Assembly: GCA_947498455.1 (NCBI GenBank)
Contig: CANMKK010000020.1
Location: 31,647 to 95,646 of the forward strand
Origin: an uncultured Aquimarina sp.
GTDB taxonomy: Bacteria > Bacteroidota > Bacteroidia > Flavobacteriales > Flavobacteriaceae
DNA length: 64,000 nt
Reading direction: 5' to 3'
Below, piece by piece: positions 45,326-54,253 of the stretch (positions within the stretch are counted from its first letter, which is position 1; each line of letters begins with the position of its first letter). The notes beneath the pieces were generated by a model. It made no database searches. It was not told the origin of the DNA and saw nothing but the letters and a program-made list of their open reading frames with translations. The position numbers and the translations under genes were made by a program.

Positions 45326-46138
45326 CTAAAGTGATTTTATTAGTTTTTTAAATAAAAGAATCATTGCTGGCTCGGCTTTTCCTGCCATCTCTATGATTTC
45401 GTCAATGTTTACAGGTTTTAGGTTATCGGGATCACATTCATCAGTTAATACTGATACAGCAGCAACAGGAAGTTCAAGATGATTAGCAACAATGATTTCA
45501 GGAACTGTACTCATTCCCACAGCATCCGCTCCAATTATTTTTAGATAGCGATATTCTGCTCTTGTTTCTAATTGAGGACCAACAACAGAAGCATATACAC
45601 CCTTATGGAGGTTGATACTATTATCTTTTGCAATTTCTTCTAATTTTTGATTAATTTCCTGATCGTAGGGAGCGCTCATATCTGTAAAACGGCTACCTAA
45701 TTGTTCTACACCTTTAAAGGCAAGGGGAGAACCTCCCTGAAGATTAATGTGATCTTCTATAAGCATTAGTTCTCCTTTTTTAAATTTTAGATTAATGGCT
45801 CCAGATGCATTCGATACCAATAGTTTTTTGATACCTAATTGATGCATAATGCGCACAGGATACGTTACATCTTGTAGAGAGTATCCTTCATATAGATGAA
45901 ATCTACCTTGCATTATAATTACATTTTTACCTTCTAATTTTCCGTAAATTAATTTCCCCTTATGAAACTCTACTGTTGCGGTTGGGAAATTAGGGATATG
46001 GTTATAGCTGACCTCTTTTATAATTTCTACTTCATCTAATAACTGTCCTAATCCGGTACCAAGTATGATACCTATCTCAGGGTTGTTAAATCCTTTTTCT
46101 TTTAAGTAGTCTGTAGTTTCTTCAATATATTTGATCAT
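45326..46138 (-). CDS. purine-nucleoside phosphorylase
   Basis: 270 residues, the trimeric (PNP-I, type 2) form: IGIILGTGLGQLLDEVEI, phosphate site QGRFHLYEGYSLQDV, LLVSNASGAINLKFKKGEL and GVYASVVGPQLETRAEYRYL, and purine site with AVGMSTVPEIIVANHLELP. It turns nucleosides into a base and ribose-1-phosphate. In this operon it may remove adenine from the ArsS product 5'-deoxy-5'-dimethylarsinoyl-adenosine, leaving C1 free for a new aglycone. It may also be the organism's ordinary PNP; context favours the special use. 88 bp to arsM. Confidence 0.9.
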   Translation of the reverse strand: MIKYIEETTDYLKEKGFNNPEIGIILGTGLGQLLDEVEIIKEVSYNHIPNFPTATVEFHKGKLIYGKLEGKNVIIMQGRFHLYEGYSLQDVTYPVRIMHQLGIKKLLVSNASGAINLKFKKGELMLIEDHINLQGGSPLAFKGVEQLGSRFTDMSAPYDQEINQKLEEIAKDNSINLHKGVYASVVGPQLETRAEYRYLKIIGADAVGMSTVPEIIVANHLELPVAAVSVLTDECDPDNLKPVNIDEIIEMAGKAEPAMILLFKKLIKSL

Positions 46139-46198
46139 AGGTTTTGTTAACTTATTTTGATATAATTAGTTTCTTGGTTTTTATTACTAGTATTTTGA

Positions 46199-46300
46199 TT
46201 TAATCCACATTGTGGAGTTTAATTCTCCGAGGCTTGCCTCGAAATGTAAAAACTGTTTTCACCTGAATGCCTCGAGCTTGCTCCGAGGTAGTTGACTGAG
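46199..46300. repeat. dispersed repeat family 2, copy 1
   Basis: Two stem-loops: CGAGGCTTGCCTCG and GCCTCGAGCTTGCTCCGAGG, preceded by TTAATCCACATTGTGGAGTTTAA (itself a dyad: CCACATTGTGG). It lies between the PNP and the first DUF2064 gene, 177 bp apart. The second copy is at 54167-54253 plus 55721-55745, split by an IS. A weaker match is at 9152-9200. Confidence 0.7.
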
Positions 46301-46315
46301 CTATCCAAAGACAAC

Positions 46316-46930
46316 TCAATTGGAGTATCTAATGAACGGCTTAAAAATTTCATAGGATTGTATGTCTTCTACATAATCTATATCGTTTAACTCTTCTAAT
46401 AATTTGGTTTTTACAGTTTTTAAATCATAGAGAGTGTCTTTTAAAACAGAGTCATTCCCCCAATTCTTATTGCTGAAAACAGCATTGATCATAGTATTTA
46501 ACCCTAAAAGATAATAACCACCATCCTTAGCGGGGCCAATCACTGCATTATGGGTGTCTAAATGTTCAAAAGCTTCGGTTAAATGGTTTTCCTTTAAATC
46601 ATATAAATCACTACCAATGATGACAATTTTTTCATACCCATTAGCAAAGCCTGAACTAAATGCATATTCCATTTTTTCTCCTAAATCGTTCCCTTTTTGA
46701 GCATGTTTTATATATAAATCGTTATCCCAAATATCGTTTTGCCTTATTTTTTCAGAATACCATACAGATTTTTTACAATTAATTTTTTTTGTGACAGCAA
46801 GTGTATGATTCAATAATATTTTATAAATATCTAATGCTGATTGATCACCAATACTTTTGGCTAATCGCGTTTTTACTTTACCTAGCTCAGGATTTCTGGT
46901 AAATATGATTAATAAGTTTTTTTTGATCAT
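46316..46930 (-). CDS. DUF2064 glycosyltransferase of the arsenosugar cluster (TIGR04282-like)
   Basis: 204 residues. The GT-A nucleotide motif IIFTRNPELGKVKTRLAKSI is intact at the N-terminus; IIGSDLYDLKENHL and the GPAKDGGYYLLGL block fit the TIGR04282/DUF2064 family, seen with ArsS. It may transfer or activate a sugar in arsenosugar building. Repeats of the family appear at 47697-48371, but that copy lacks the first motif. 82 bp after the rhodanese gene. Confidence 0.82.
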   Translation of the reverse strand: MIKKNLLIIFTRNPELGKVKTRLAKSIGDQSALDIYKILLNHTLAVTKKINCKKSVWYSEKIRQNDIWDNDLYIKHAQKGNDLGEKMEYAFSSGFANGYEKIVIIGSDLYDLKENHLTEAFEHLDTHNAVIGPAKDGGYYLLGLNTMINAVFSNKNWGNDSVLKDTLYDLKTVKTKLLEELNDIDYVEDIQSYEIFKPFIRYSN

Positions 46931-47012
46931 TTGCCTATTTTCAAAGTTTTTGAAAAAATAACTAACTCCTTGATGATTAAAAGAATCATTTTTCCAATAC
47001 CGAATTTCATTC

Positions 47013-47513
47013 TTAATTAGAGTATACTTTTTTGCCTTTTAATAACCACTTTCCCCACTCAGAAGAAAATACGTGTACTTCATCTGTAGCCTCTTCTAAG
47101 GAATTAACTACAGGATACTCATTATTCTTCCATTCAAAAATCCCACCATATAAGTTGTAGATATTTTTATAACCAACTTTTTTTAATTTTTCAGAGATAT
47201 CTTCCGAACGGATTCCTAGACTACAATACACTACAATTAAGGTGTCTTTGGGTATGTTTTGTTTCGAAATTAAATCCAAATTAAAGTTGTCATATCCAAC
47301 ATGAATTGCTGATTTTAGGTGACTTACTTCGTATTCTTCTTTTTCTCTGGCATCCAGTAAAATTGCATTGTTTTGGGTAGTTGTTAATTCCTTAACAGAT
47401 ATATAAGGGATACTTTCATTGTTATACTGGTCTAAAAGTGCATCAAGTGTATCTTGACTTATTCCAGAAAAAGAAAGTAAAGTATATATTACTGTTATAA
47501 CTATTGTTTTCAT
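47013..47513 (-). CDS. secreted rhodanese-like protein
   Basis: 166 residues from the start at 47513 (MKTIVITVIYTLLSFSGISQ), chosen for a clean signal peptide; the longest frame starts 42 bp earlier. One rhodanese domain: LDAREKEEYEVSHLKSAIHV and the active-site loop IVVYCSLGIRSEDISEKL with its Cys. It probably handles sulfane sulfur or another thiol step in the periplasm; rhodaneses also reduce or bind arsenate in some systems. Inside the arsenosugar operon. Confidence 0.82.
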   Translation of the reverse strand: MKTIVITVIYTLLSFSGISQDTLDALLDQYNNESIPYISVKELTTTQNNAILLDAREKEEYEVSHLKSAIHVGYDNFNLDLISKQNIPKDTLIVVYCSLGIRSEDISEKLKKVGYKNIYNLYGGIFEWKNNEYPVVNSLEEATDEVHVFSSEWGKWLLKGKKVYSN

Positions 47514-47696
47514 TTTATAAAGTATCTCTGTATCCGTAATCAAATAAATGTTCAATCATGTTTTTAGAAAATAAAATCATTATGCCAAGATATTGTATGT
47601 CAATCCTTTCTTGTAATTTCACTTATTTTAGGTAGTGATCTATAAATAAAGTGTTTCTATGAAAGAATAGAAATAATAATGATATTAGAAGGGAAA

Positions 47697-48371
47697 TTAA
47701 ATTGAAGGAGAGCCTTTATTATAAAATGATAGCTCATGGCTTTTATAAGAGGTCATAAAAAGGTCAGTCGAAAATTTAATCGAAGAGCTCAATATGTTTT
47801 TTATAATTTTTGCTACGGTTCTAGAAAGAATAAAACTAAATCTAGTTACTGCTTTCAGATCTTCGATAGTGTCAATATCGTATAGAATAGGTAGTTTTGA
47901 TAATGTAATATCAGCTTCCTCTATATATTGGGAAATAGATTTTATTAGTTGTCTGGATTGCCACGGAAGTTTTAGAAATTTATTTAGGTTAAATTGTGAT
48001 TTATGTAACCCCAGGAGATAAAAACCTCCATCCATTGATGGTCCTAAAACAAGTTTACCATTTTGCAGATGTTTAGCACTTTCTAATAAATGGTGTTTTT
48101 TTAAATGAGGCGTATCATTACCAATAATCATAACATTTTCAAAACCAAGATCAAAGGTAGTATTTATGGCTTCAGTAAATCGTTCTCCAAAACTGTTTCC
48201 TTTTTGGTTTTTTTCTGAAAACACAAAAAAAGGTAATTCAGTACTTTTAACAACAGAAATCGTCTTTTTGGTAAGCTCCAAGAATAATTTTTCACCACCA
48301 ACAATAGGTTTATGCTCTAGCTCTTTTTTAGCTGAGTTCGCAAAAACGATAATGGCAGTTTTTAAATTCAT
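47697..48371 (-). CDS. DUF2064-like protein, second copy with an altered nucleotide motif
   Basis: 224 residues. The family core IIGNDTPHLKKHHLLESAKHL and GPSMDGGFYLLGLHKS is well kept, but the N-terminal FTRNPELGKVKTRL motif of the sister gene is replaced by VFANSAKKELEHKPI, so nucleotide binding may be lost. It may therefore be a structural partner of the 46316-46930 protein or bind another donor. An extra C-terminal helix (LSRTVAKIIKNILSSSIKFS) follows. 12 bp from arsS, so co-transcribed. Confidence 0.75.
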   Translation of the reverse strand: MNLKTAIIVFANSAKKELEHKPIVGGEKLFLELTKKTISVVKSTELPFFVFSEKNQKGNSFGERFTEAINTTFDLGFENVMIIGNDTPHLKKHHLLESAKHLQNGKLVLGPSMDGGFYLLGLHKSQFNLNKFLKLPWQSRQLIKSISQYIEEADITLSKLPILYDIDTIEDLKAVTRFSFILSRTVAKIIKNILSSSIKFSTDLFMTSYKSHELSFYNKGSPSI

Positions 48372-48383
48372 TTATAATTGTTT

Positions 48384-49439
48384 TTAAGCAACAGTTCCCT
48401 GGCAACTACTTCCGGCACCAGCAGTGCATCCATAACAATGTTGTGAAATAATAATATTTCTATTTTGAAGCAATTCTTCGCTATAATCACTGATGTGTTT
48501 TACTTTACTTGCGACTTTAAGACCCAACATTTGGTTAAAATCACAATCATATAGCCATCCATCCCAACTTATCGAGATGGTATTGGTACACATTACATTA
48601 GCAACAGCAGAAGGGTTATAGGCTTCTACCAGAGCATACATATAATCTTCATAGTTTTCTGAGGCAATCAAATAATCCAAAAACCTGCTTATTGGCAAAT
48701 TAGTAATAGCAAATAAATTATGAAAAGAAATATCGAAATCCTCTAAGAGTGCTTTCTTAAAATCTTTTTCCATAGACATCTGATCACCAGGTAAAAAAGC
48801 GCCAGAAGGATTGTATACAAGATCTAACCTAAGATTACTTTCTGGCATACCATACCCTACATTATTTAACTCCTGCAATGCTTTTATTGATTTGTCAAAA
48901 ACACCATCACCTCTTTGCTTATCTGTTTTGCCTTTGGTCCAATGTGGCATAGAAGAAACAACATGAACATTATGTTTTTTGAAGAAATCAGGAAGATCAT
49001 AATATTTTTTGTTAGATCGGATAATGGTAAGATTACTTCTTACTATAAAATCCCTTATGCCAGCTTTACTAGCTTCTTCAACAAACCATCTAAAATTAGG
49101 GTTCATTTCTGGAGCACCACCTGTTAGATCTAATGTATGTGCTCCTGTCTTTTTTATAACATCAAGACACTGTAGCATTGTTTCTTTAGTCATGATTTCC
49201 TTGCGATCAGGTCCTGCATCGACATGACAATGTTCGCATACTTGATTACACATGTACCCAACATTGATTTGGAGTATCTCAAGTTTTTTTGGACGTAGTG
49301 GATTATGACCGATTTCGGCAATTTTATCAGCAAATTTGGGTAATTCTCCATTAGCAAAAATCCCGTTATTAAGGATTTCTAATTGCCTATGAGAATCTGC
49401 CAATTCATTGTTTCTTTTTTTTAGTGACTTTGTAGCCAT
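48384..49439 (-). CDS. arsS: arsenosugar biosynthesis radical SAM protein ArsS
   Basis: 351 residues. Radical SAM motif C64-x3-C68-x2-C71 in NVGYMCNQVCEHCHVDAG, then LDLTGGAPEMNPNF (SAM contact) and a C-terminal Cys-rich tail HCYGCTAGAGSSCQG, diagnostic of the ArsS family. Homologues can be selenoproteins; here the active-site residues are read as Cys and no in-frame TGA is used. ArsS joins a 5'-deoxyadenosyl unit from SAM to dimethylarsenite, the step that commits arsenic to sugars, as studied in cyanobacteria. 46 bp after the CMD gene. Confidence 0.93.
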   Translation of the reverse strand: MATKSLKKRNNELADSHRQLEILNNGIFANGELPKFADKIAEIGHNPLRPKKLEILQINVGYMCNQVCEHCHVDAGPDRKEIMTKETMLQCLDVIKKTGAHTLDLTGGAPEMNPNFRWFVEEASKAGIRDFIVRSNLTIIRSNKKYYDLPDFFKKHNVHVVSSMPHWTKGKTDKQRGDGVFDKSIKALQELNNVGYGMPESNLRLDLVYNPSGAFLPGDQMSMEKDFKKALLEDFDISFHNLFAITNLPISRFLDYLIASENYEDYMYALVEAYNPSAVANVMCTNTISISWDGWLYDCDFNQMLGLKVASKVKHISDYSEELLQNRNIIISQHCYGCTAGAGSSCQGTVA

Positions 49440-49485
49440 ATATAATTTTAGATATAAAACTCTGAATTTTTAGAGCAGTAATAAT

Positions 49486-49821
49486 CTACATTTCGAGCTT
49501 ATTAACTTTGTTCATCATCATGACACCGTGTACTAATGTAGCGCCACTTTTAATTGCTGCACCTACGTGTACTGCTTCCATCATTTCTTCTTTGGTAATA
49601 CCTCTTTGTAAAGAGTCTTTAGTGTATGCGTCTATACAATAAGGGCATTGCTCAGTATGCGCAACTGCAAGGGCAATAAGTGCTTTTTCACGGGCACTTA
49701 GCGCTCCCTCTTCAAAAACTTTACTATAGTAGTCAAAGAATTTGGTACCTAGTTCTTCACTCCATTCTGTTATTTTTCCAAATTTCTTTAAATCTGAAGG
49801 ATCGTAATACGTTTTAGACAT
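49486..49821 (-). CDS. arsenosugar-associated CMD/peroxidase-like protein (TIGR04169-like)
   Basis: 111 residues, a one-domain carboxymuconolactone-decarboxylase/AhpD-type fold. It has the redox pair in TEQCPYCIDAYTKDSL and then MEAVHVGAAIKSGATLVHG. The TIGR04169 family is defined by its link to ArsS. It may reduce a thiol or an arsenic intermediate. It is the first gene of the minus-strand operon. No convincing TAnnTTTG box was found upstream. Confidence 0.88.
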   Translation of the reverse strand: MSKTYYDPSDLKKFGKITEWSEELGTKFFDYYSKVFEEGALSAREKALIALAVAHTEQCPYCIDAYTKDSLQRGITKEEMMEAVHVGAAIKSGATLVHGVMMMNKVNKLEM

Positions 49822-50261
49822 GCAATATTGTTTTAAGTTGTTAGCAATTCACTATTAGTCGTCCAAAACTGCGAAAAACTTACAACAAATTTGTATTTAT
49901 AATTAAAAAAAGGTTAGTTTTTTAGATATGAAGATAAAATAATTTTTTTTTCAATACACTTAGTTTTTAATTAGATTTTGTAATAGAATAATCATAACAT
50001 TCTTTTGTGAAGAGAATATAAAAGGTTAAGCTGTTAATAAAGTGTGTTTTAACTTGATCTGAAAAGGTTTTGTTAGAGAATTATTCAATGCTCTAGTAAT
50101 ATTTTCTGTGTTTAAAACATCTCATTAGTATAGTTTAGGCAAGATGGGACTTGATTTTTGATATCATAGATCAATAAAAAAGCTTACTTTAGATTTCTTA
50201 AGACAATTTTTGATTAACAACTCTTATTCTTTGTGTATAAGAAATAGCTAATATTAAAGTA
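49822..50261. other. divergent intergenic region of the arsenosugar operon and lacI-type gene
   Basis: 440 bp without a gene. It must hold both promoters. The LacI-side leader contains TTGATTAACAACTCTTATTC near 50211, a loose -33 match. A short palindrome CAAATTTG lies near 49885. No clear LacI half-site pair stands out by eye. Confidence 0.4.
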
Positions 50262-51272
50262 ATGAGGAAAAAGGTTACACTTAAACAACTGGCTAAAGAA
50301 CTAAACTTATCTATTTCCACTGTTTCTAAGTCACTAAAAAATGATTCGGAAATTAGCCTTAAAACTATAAATAGAGTTCATGAGTTAGCCAATTTTTATA
50401 ATTATAAGCCGAATGCATTAGCAGTAAGTTTAAAAAGTAATAAAACGAAAACGATAGGTGTATTGATCCCTGAAATACTAAATCACTTTTTTGCCAAAGT
50501 TTTATTTGGTATTGAACAGGAAGCTTCTAAGCGGGGCTATAAAATCATCACATGTATTACTCATGAATCCTATAAAAAAGAAGTGGAATATGTAGAGATT
50601 CTAAATTATAGTAGTGTTGATGGTTTTATACTCGGACTAAGTCATGAAACACAAGTGCTCAATAAAATAGAGCACTTTATGGAACTTAAAAGAAATCAAG
50701 TACCTATGGTTATGTTTGATCGCGTGAGTGATGAAGTAGATTGTGATAAGGTAATTGTTGATGACAAAGATGCTTCTAAGACAGCAATTCAGTATCTTAT
50801 AGAGACTGGATGTAAGAATATTGCTATCATTTCTACAATTTTTGATTTAAGTGTAGGTAAGCTGAGACTTGAAGGAGCTCGAGAGGTTATAAAGCAATAT
50901 GATGATGTAACACTCATAGAACTGCCTATTGATAATATAGAGACAGAAGAAGAGGAAATAGAATCTTTTTTAAAGAACAATACGATAGATGCTGTTCTTG
51001 GGTTGGATGAAACAGCTGCCGCTATTGCTATAAATATGTCAAATAAATTGGGTTATAAAATACCAGAAGAAATTTCTGTTATAGGATTTACAGATGGTAT
51101 TTTGTCTAAACACTCTTACCCGAAGTTAAGCACTATATCACAGCACGCAGAAGATCTTGGTGCGAGAGCAGCAATAATGTTATTAGAGAGATTAGAAAAT
51201 AAATCTGAGAATTATATCACAAAAACAGAAGTGGTTAAAACATCTTTGATTTTAAGAGATTCTACCAGATAG
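50262..51272 (+). CDS. LacI family transcriptional regulator
   Basis: 336 residues. LacI helix-turn-helix at about 5-24 (TLKQLAKELNLSISTVSKSL), the hinge HELANFYNYKPNALAVSLKS, then the periplasmic-binding-like fold (KTIGVLIPEILNHFFAKVLFG through VIGFTDGILSKHSYPKLSTI). Ligand usually a sugar. It faces away from the arsenosugar operon and toward the PAP2 gene; it may control either of them or a glycan locus elsewhere. Confidence 0.92.
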   Translation: MRKKVTLKQLAKELNLSISTVSKSLKNDSEISLKTINRVHELANFYNYKPNALAVSLKSNKTKTIGVLIPEILNHFFAKVLFGIEQEASKRGYKIITCITHESYKKEVEYVEILNYSSVDGFILGLSHETQVLNKIEHFMELKRNQVPMVMFDRVSDEVDCDKVIVDDKDASKTAIQYLIETGCKNIAIISTIFDLSVGKLRLEGAREVIKQYDDVTLIELPIDNIETEEEEIESFLKNNTIDAVLGLDETAAAIAINMSNKLGYKIPEEISVIGFTDGILSKHSYPKLSTISQHAEDLGARAAIMLLERLENKSENYITKTEVVKTSLILRDSTR

Positions 51273-51302
51273 AAAAAAATGTTTTTTATTGTTACAAAGA
51301 AG

Positions 51303-52151
51303 TCAAAATTTACCAATTACGCCCAATTGTCCAACACCGATTGTTAGATCCCATTTTATTTTAAACTTTTTTTCATTAGTATATGCGTATCGATTGTTCT
51401 TGTTAAGATAATTATCAATACCGTCTACAACTACGATACTCAGAGCAATACCTAGTGTAACATCCGTTAACCAATGTGCACCTTCCCATAGTCTTGATAT
51501 TGGAGATAGTAAGCCTACGGCATATATTCCGCCTTTAACGTACGGATTTTCGAATTGTTTTGCTATAGCATATGCGGTAGTAAAAGACAATATGGAATGA
51601 CCGGAAGGGAATGAATGATAATCAGCTTCTTCACTATAAAATTTGAAATCATCTTTACCTTTTCCGGTATAAGGCCTTGCGCGACCGACTAGTGTTTTGC
51701 TAATGGTTTGAATAATACCACCTGCAGTGGCAGAAGCTATTAGCAAGACACCAGTTTTTCTAACTTTTTCGTTTTTTGTAAATAACCCAAAAGCATATAC
51801 TCCAGTAGTTAAACCATAGTTTACTAGTGGTTTGCCAAACCTAAATCCAGTTTCTCTTATAGCCCCAGGGATATCATCTCTTTGATCTGTGAAGAAATCG
51901 TTTGCAGGTTCGTCAATCAGATAAATAAGAGCAGTTCCAGCAACAATACCCCCAAAAGTAGCCCAATCTTTCCCTTTCCATTTAAAAGGTTTGGTATATG
52001 TATTTTTTATTCCTCCAAATACAGAAACACCATCGTGTTTTAGCATTTGCCAAGTAGTCAATTCCTGCTGCTCTGTATTTGAGTCCTCTTGCGAATAAAC
52101 TGAAATCGAACAAGAAAGTATGGCGATAATTAAAATAAAGTAATGTTTCAT
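51303..52151 (-). CDS. PAP2 superfamily phosphatase
   Basis: 282 residues using the start at 52151 (MKHYFILIIAILSCSISVYS), chosen for a normal signal peptide; the longest frame adds 32 unconserved residues. The three PAP2 motifs are all seen: KTLVGRARPYTGKGK, SFPSGHSILSF and SRLWEGAHWLTDVTLG, with the catalytic His residues. It removes phosphate from undecaprenyl diphosphate or a phosphatidic lipid at the envelope. Head-to-head start region with the TPR-AraC gene. Confidence 0.88.
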   Translation of the reverse strand: MKHYFILIIAILSCSISVYSQEDSNTEQQELTTWQMLKHDGVSVFGGIKNTYTKPFKWKGKDWATFGGIVAGTALIYLIDEPANDFFTDQRDDIPGAIRETGFRFGKPLVNYGLTTGVYAFGLFTKNEKVRKTGVLLIASATAGGIIQTISKTLVGRARPYTGKGKDDFKFYSEEADYHSFPSGHSILSFTTAYAIAKQFENPYVKGGIYAVGLLSPISRLWEGAHWLTDVTLGIALSIVVVDGIDNYLNKNNRYAYTNEKKFKIKWDLTIGVGQLGVIGKF

Positions 52152-52348
52152 AGGTTTGGTTTGGAAAACAAAAATAGCAATACTCATTATGATATAGAAA
52201 TAAGCACAAGTATTAACTTTAAGATAATGAATTGTGTCTAAATTCAAACAAATTTCAAAATAAAAAAGGTATTTATGATATTGACTACTTATAGGTGTTA
52301 AAAGGAATTCCTATTTTTGGGAGATCACATAATTATCTTTTTTATAGG

Positions 52349-54073
52349 ATGCATTTTTTTATTAAATCCAAAGTCGTATTTCAAGGCTTTTTGTTACTAT
52401 TTTTAGTAGTGCCTATGAGTGCTATATTGAATGCTCAGGAAAATTCACTACAAGTTCCTGATAGTATAAAATATAAATCTTCGGAGGAATTAGTACAACT
52501 AATTAAAAAGTCAGACTCAGCATCAATCGATGTGTATGAAAGAGCTCTAGCTTATAAAAGTAGTACTCCGGATATGGCACAAATATATTTTGATTTAGGT
52601 CTTTTTCTATATGGGAAGGAATATTTCGAAAAAGCTATTATCCATCTGGATAAGGCGGCAACAATAGCTATAAGGTTTGAGAATTATAAATTATTATGTG
52701 CTATCTACGGAATAAAAGGACATACGTATCTCAGAGAAGGGGAAAATCAAAAAGCATTGGACACATATTACGAGGCCTTAAGTATAGCTGAAGAAAAGAA
52801 ATATATCGATCGACAGGTTGTTGTGAATTCGGGAATTATTCTTGTGCTAAAAAGAATGAATCAATTGGAAAAAGCACAAGAAATCTCGGAAAAAATGCTG
52901 AAATCAATAAAAAAAACAACTTTTGAAGGAAAGATAAACCATGTTAGGATATTGACGACTATTTGCGATGTTTATCTTGATTTAGAGCTCTATGATTCTG
53001 TATTGGATTTTGCAAAAAAAGGTATTGAACTAAGTGAAAAACTAGATTTTAAAGAAGGGTGGGTTGATTTACATATTAAAAAAGGAATTGTTTTTTATCG
53101 CACGAATAGAATTAATGAAGCTTTTGAGTCTTTATTAAAAGCAAAAGATATGATGCAGAAGTATGATATTAGAAATCAATTTTTTCCTAGAACAAACATC
53201 AATTATTTTTTGGCAAGTTGTTATTATGAACAACAAAAGTATAAAAAAGCGATCGTTCACTTACATAAGATTCTGGACACCTTAGAAAAGAAAAATCTAA
53301 AGGTTACTCCTGTTATTCAATCTCATTTGTTACTAGCAAATTGTTACAGCAAAATTAATGAACTAGAAAAAGCTTGGTTTTGGCATGATAAGTATGTAAA
53401 ACTTAATCTAGATTATCAGAAAAATAAAGATAAAACAGTAAGTAAGATTTATGGGATGGAAAATCAAAAATTTATATCTGAAATTAATGAGTTGAAAAAG
53501 AAACAGGCAGCAAGTGAAAAATTAAAAGTCAGCATATTTATTTTTACATTATTTATATCCGTATTAATTCTTGGTTTTGGGATCTGGTATTATAAGAAAC
53601 AGAGAAGGAATAGGAAGGTTTTTTCTGAGTTAATGGTTCAGATAGATCGATTGAAAACACAAGAAAATGAACAAAACGAAGAGGTGAGAGAAGTTGTAAT
53701 TGATGATGCCAAGGTAAGCGAAATTCTTAAAAATTTAGATAAAATGGAAGAGTCAGAATATTTTTTAAGATCCGATTGTAGTCTGAGATCCATCGCAACA
53801 AAAATAAAAACCAATACAACATACCTGTCTCTAGTGATAAAAGAGCGCAAAGGGAAAAAATTCAATAATTACATCAATGATTTAAGAATAGACTACGCGC
53901 TTAAAAGATTAAAAAATGATAAAAAATTCAGATCATTTTCCATAAGATCCATTGCCAAGGAAATAGGGTATAAAAGTGATAATTCATTTACGAAACATTT
54001 TAAAGCTAAAACAGGCCTTAATCCATCTTACTACATTAAAAAAATTCAAAATTTAGAAGAGCAGTTACAATAG
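52349..54073 (+). CDS. TPR-repeat membrane protein with AraC-type DNA-binding domain
   Basis: 574 residues from ATG 52349 (signal-like MHFFIKSKVVFQGFLLLFLV); 18 earlier codons look untranslated. At least six TPR units (for example AQIYFDLGLFLYGKEYFEKA, AIYGIKGHTYLREGENQKA) occupy about 75-385, a transmembrane helix follows (VSIFIFTLFISVLILGFGIW), then a coiled linker and a C-terminal AraC HTH (SLRSIATKIKTNTTYLSLVI, SIRSIAKEIGYKSDNSFTKH). It is a common flavobacterial design: the TPR part senses outside, the HTH part acts inside. Target genes unknown. Confidence 0.88.
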   Translation: MHFFIKSKVVFQGFLLLFLVVPMSAILNAQENSLQVPDSIKYKSSEELVQLIKKSDSASIDVYERALAYKSSTPDMAQIYFDLGLFLYGKEYFEKAIIHLDKAATIAIRFENYKLLCAIYGIKGHTYLREGENQKALDTYYEALSIAEEKKYIDRQVVVNSGIILVLKRMNQLEKAQEISEKMLKSIKKTTFEGKINHVRILTTICDVYLDLELYDSVLDFAKKGIELSEKLDFKEGWVDLHIKKGIVFYRTNRINEAFESLLKAKDMMQKYDIRNQFFPRTNINYFLASCYYEQQKYKKAIVHLHKILDTLEKKNLKVTPVIQSHLLLANCYSKINELEKAWFWHDKYVKLNLDYQKNKDKTVSKIYGMENQKFISEINELKKKQAASEKLKVSIFIFTLFISVLILGFGIWYYKKQRRNRKVFSELMVQIDRLKTQENEQNEEVREVVIDDAKVSEILKNLDKMEESEYFLRSDCSLRSIATKIKTNTTYLSLVIKERKGKKFNNYINDLRIDYALKRLKNDKKFRSFSIRSIAKEIGYKSDNSFTKHFKAKTGLNPSYYIKKIQNLEEQLQ

Positions 54074-54166
54074 AGGATATACATATTTCTTTTACTTAAA
54101 TAATAGATAATAAATTTGATATACTGGTTAAAACAAATCAGAGTAAAGCTTAGTAAAGAGCTTCAG

Positions 54167-54253
54167 TTTAATCCACATTGTGGAGTTTAATTCTCCGAGG
54201 CTTGCCTCGAAATAGAAAATTTGTTTCTAACGAATGCCTCGCGGGCTTGCCCC
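54167..54253. repeat. dispersed repeat family 2, copy 2 (left half, split by an IS)
   Basis: TTTAATCCACATTGTGGAGTTTAA then CGAGGCTTGCCTCG, and a second stem GCCTCGCGGGCTTGCCCC that continues after the IS with CGAGGTAGTCGACT (55731-55744). Removing the IS and one target duplication restores a unit alike copy 1. Confidence 0.75.

Noticed and set aside
48384..49439. Selenocysteine in ArsS
   Set aside because: The gene reads through with Cys codons and has no in-frame TGA before its end.
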